NCBI GenBank assembly: GCA_937863945.1
Contig: CALMIB010000327.1
Location: 1-6,839, forward strand
DNA from: an uncultured Longilinea sp.
GTDB lineage: Bacteria > Chloroflexota > Anaerolineae > Anaerolineales > Anaerolineaceae
Direction: 5' to 3'
DNA: 6,839 bases
Positions 5,548-6,839 of this stretch are shown in pieces. Position numbers and translations under genes: made by a program. The notes under the pieces were generated by a model. That model had not been told where the DNA came from, searched no databases, and was given only the letters and a program-made list of their open reading frames with translations. How positions within the stretch are numbered: the stretch's first letter is position 1; each line of letters begins with the position of its first letter.

Positions 5548-6839
5548 AAAAAGCCTGGCAGATTGATCGCGAACTGCGCCTGAGCGCCGTGCCGCTCGAC
5601 CGGCGGGTGCATGCCAGCCAGTGGTACACCAGCGAAACAGTCTTTCCGACCGGCGATGACCTGATCGCCATGTTCTGGGGCGCGCGCGTGCCGGGTTCCG
5701 GCGCGCCGGAGATTCCCTACGTCGAGATGGTGCAATCGATGCACAACCGCGGCTTTGACATGCGCGCAGCCGAGGCACTGCTGCCGGAGGGTATGCGCCT
5801 GGCCGAAGCCAAAGACCGCGACGCGCTGCGCCGGCTGACCGCCGAACTGCTGGCAGCCATCCACGCCGCGCCGCGGGACCAGGCCGCGCCTTACTGGGGT
5901 TACGAGCATCCGGCGGCCTGGGCGGACGTGCGCGCCGCCATGCCCGCGAAGGAGGCGGGACAGGATGCGCGCGCGTTGGTGAATTTGGAAGAACGCACGC
6001 TGAACGGCTGGCTGGGCCAACTGGCGGGCGGCTCGTTTGGCACGGCGCTGGAAGGCTACCACACCGACCGCATCGCCGAAGTGTACGGCAAGATCGAGGG
6101 CTACATCACCGCGCCGGAGACGACCAACGACGACGTGGTGTATGAACTGGTGCTGCTGGACGTGTTCGAGCAAAAGGGTCGCGCGATGACCTCGCGCGAC
6201 CTGGGGTTGGAGTGGGTGCGGCAGATCCCCTTCGGCTGGTCAGCGGAGTGGGTGGCGCTGCACAACCTCAATGACGGCATCCTGCCGCCGGAATCAGGTA
6301 TGTGGCGCAACCCGTATTCGGATTGGATTGGCGCGCAGATGCGCGGCATGGTGTGCGGCATGCTGGCGCCGGGCTGGCCAATGGAAGCCGCGCGCCTGGC
6401 GCACATTGACGGCGTGGTCTCGCACGCCGCCAACGGCGTGTACGGCGAGATGTATGCCGCGGTGCTCAGCGCGCTGGCCTACATGCGCAGCGATCCGCGC
6501 GCGCTGCTGGAGGAAGCCGCAAGTTACCTGCCGCGGCGCAGCGAGTATGCCGCGGTGGTGGCGGGTTGCCTGGAAACGGTGCGCGCGCACGACGACCCAA
6601 TCGAGGCCTGGCGCATCCTGGACGAACGCTTTGAGCAATACAACTGGATCCACGCCTACCCGAACCTTGCCGCCGACATCCTGGCGCTGTGGTACGGCGG
6701 CGGCGACATGACGCGTTCATTCAGCCTGCTGGCGCACGCCGGCCTGGACGTGGACTGCAACGCCGGGCTGGTGGGTACGGTACTGGGCGTGATGAACGGC
6801 GTGCCGCTGCAATGGTCCGCGCCGCTGGGCGACCTGCTG
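5544..6839 (+). CDS. ADP-ribosylglycohydrolase-family protein with an unassigned N-terminal region (partial, runs off right edge)
   Basis: 432 codons are visible without a stop. From about residue 150 the protein has the ADP-ribosylglycohydrolase (PF03747, ARH/DraG) pattern. It has a glycine-rich opening GQLAGGSFGTALEGYHTDR (158-176), a TTNDDVVYE metal-site motif (193-201; Asp196 and Asp197) and PGWPMEAARLAHIDGVVSH (276-294) followed by ANGVYGE. The second metal motif is GLDVDCNAG (400-408; Asp402 and Asp404). Relatives hydrolyse the N- or O-glycosidic bond of ADP-ribose using two Mg or Mn ions. Residues 1-150 match nothing I can name; they include YWGYEHP and look soluble. No signal peptide is seen, so it should be cytoplasmic. 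The ATG overlaps the permease stop (ATGA, 5544-5547), with AAAGGAA at 5528-5534. This coupling suggests action on the imported nucleoside-like substrate or a product of it. The GxDTD motif has Val for Thr, so the exact reaction is uncertain. Confidence 0.85.
   Translation, partial: MKKAWQIDRELRLSAVPLDRRVHASQWYTSETVFPTGDDLIAMFWGARVPGSGAPEIPYVEMVQSMHNRGFDMRAAEALLPEGMRLAEAKDRDALRRLTAELLAAIHAAPRDQAAPYWGYEHPAAWADVRAAMPAKEAGQDARALVNLEERTLNGWLGQLAGGSFGTALEGYHTDRIAEVYGKIEGYITAPETTNDDVVYELVLLDVFEQKGRAMTSRDLGLEWVRQIPFGWSAEWVALHNLNDGILPPESGMWRNPYSDWIGAQMRGMVCGMLAPGWPMEAARLAHIDGVVSHAANGVYGEMYAAVLSALAYMRSDPRALLEEAASYLPRRSEYAAVVAGCLETVRAHDDPIEAWRILDERFEQYNWIHAYPNLAADILALWYGGGDMTRSFSLLAHAGLDVDCNAGLVGTVLGVMNGVPLQWSAPLGDLL

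Overview
The window holds a nucleoside-type (BMP family) ABC importer operon, all on the + strand. In order it encodes a lipoprotein binding protein (829-1860), a double-domain ATPase (2091-3623), two membrane permeases (3620-4657 and 4654-5547) and an ADP-ribosylglycohydrolase-family protein (from 5544, running off the right edge). The protein order and motifs match the BmpA/YufN - YufO - YufP - YufQ type of system, which is known for purine and other nucleoside uptake. The coding part is GC-rich and the gaps are AT-richer. A lipoprotein binding protein, the style of the degenerate peptidase remnant and the interspersed 'ACCAC-GAGAC' palindromic repeat would fit an uncultured Chloroflexota (Anaerolineae-like) genome. 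That assignment is an inference from general impression, not a proof.

Left region (1-828): the last 48 codons of an unrecognised gene end at 147. An AT-rich gap follows with a plausible sigma-70 promoter (195-223) among AATTGC-type repeats. Next comes a broken gene (about 313-699) that reads, across several frames, like a shortened member of a clan CD (C25/caspase-like) protein family. It still ends in a recognisable 'NDA..Y.liGDPAVRLR' tail. A strong GC-rich hairpin (722-762) lies just before a TATAAT box and the leader of the binding-protein gene.

Middle region (1861-2090): the binding-protein gene is followed by a strong hairpin (1879-1910) and then by a palindromic, MITE-like repeat of about 135 bp (1939-2073). 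The repeat ends only 17 bp before the ATPase start codon. This arrangement separates an abundantly needed binding protein from the membrane components.

Right region (2091-6839): the ATPase, the two permeases and the glycohydrolase are joined by three successive ATGA stop/start overlaps, so they are almost certainly translated from one message. The tight coupling of an ADP-ribosylglycohydrolase-fold enzyme to a nucleoside importer suggests that it acts on the imported nucleoside-like compound. This is the most interesting functional hypothesis here. No tRNA, rRNA, CRISPR array or transposase gene was seen.
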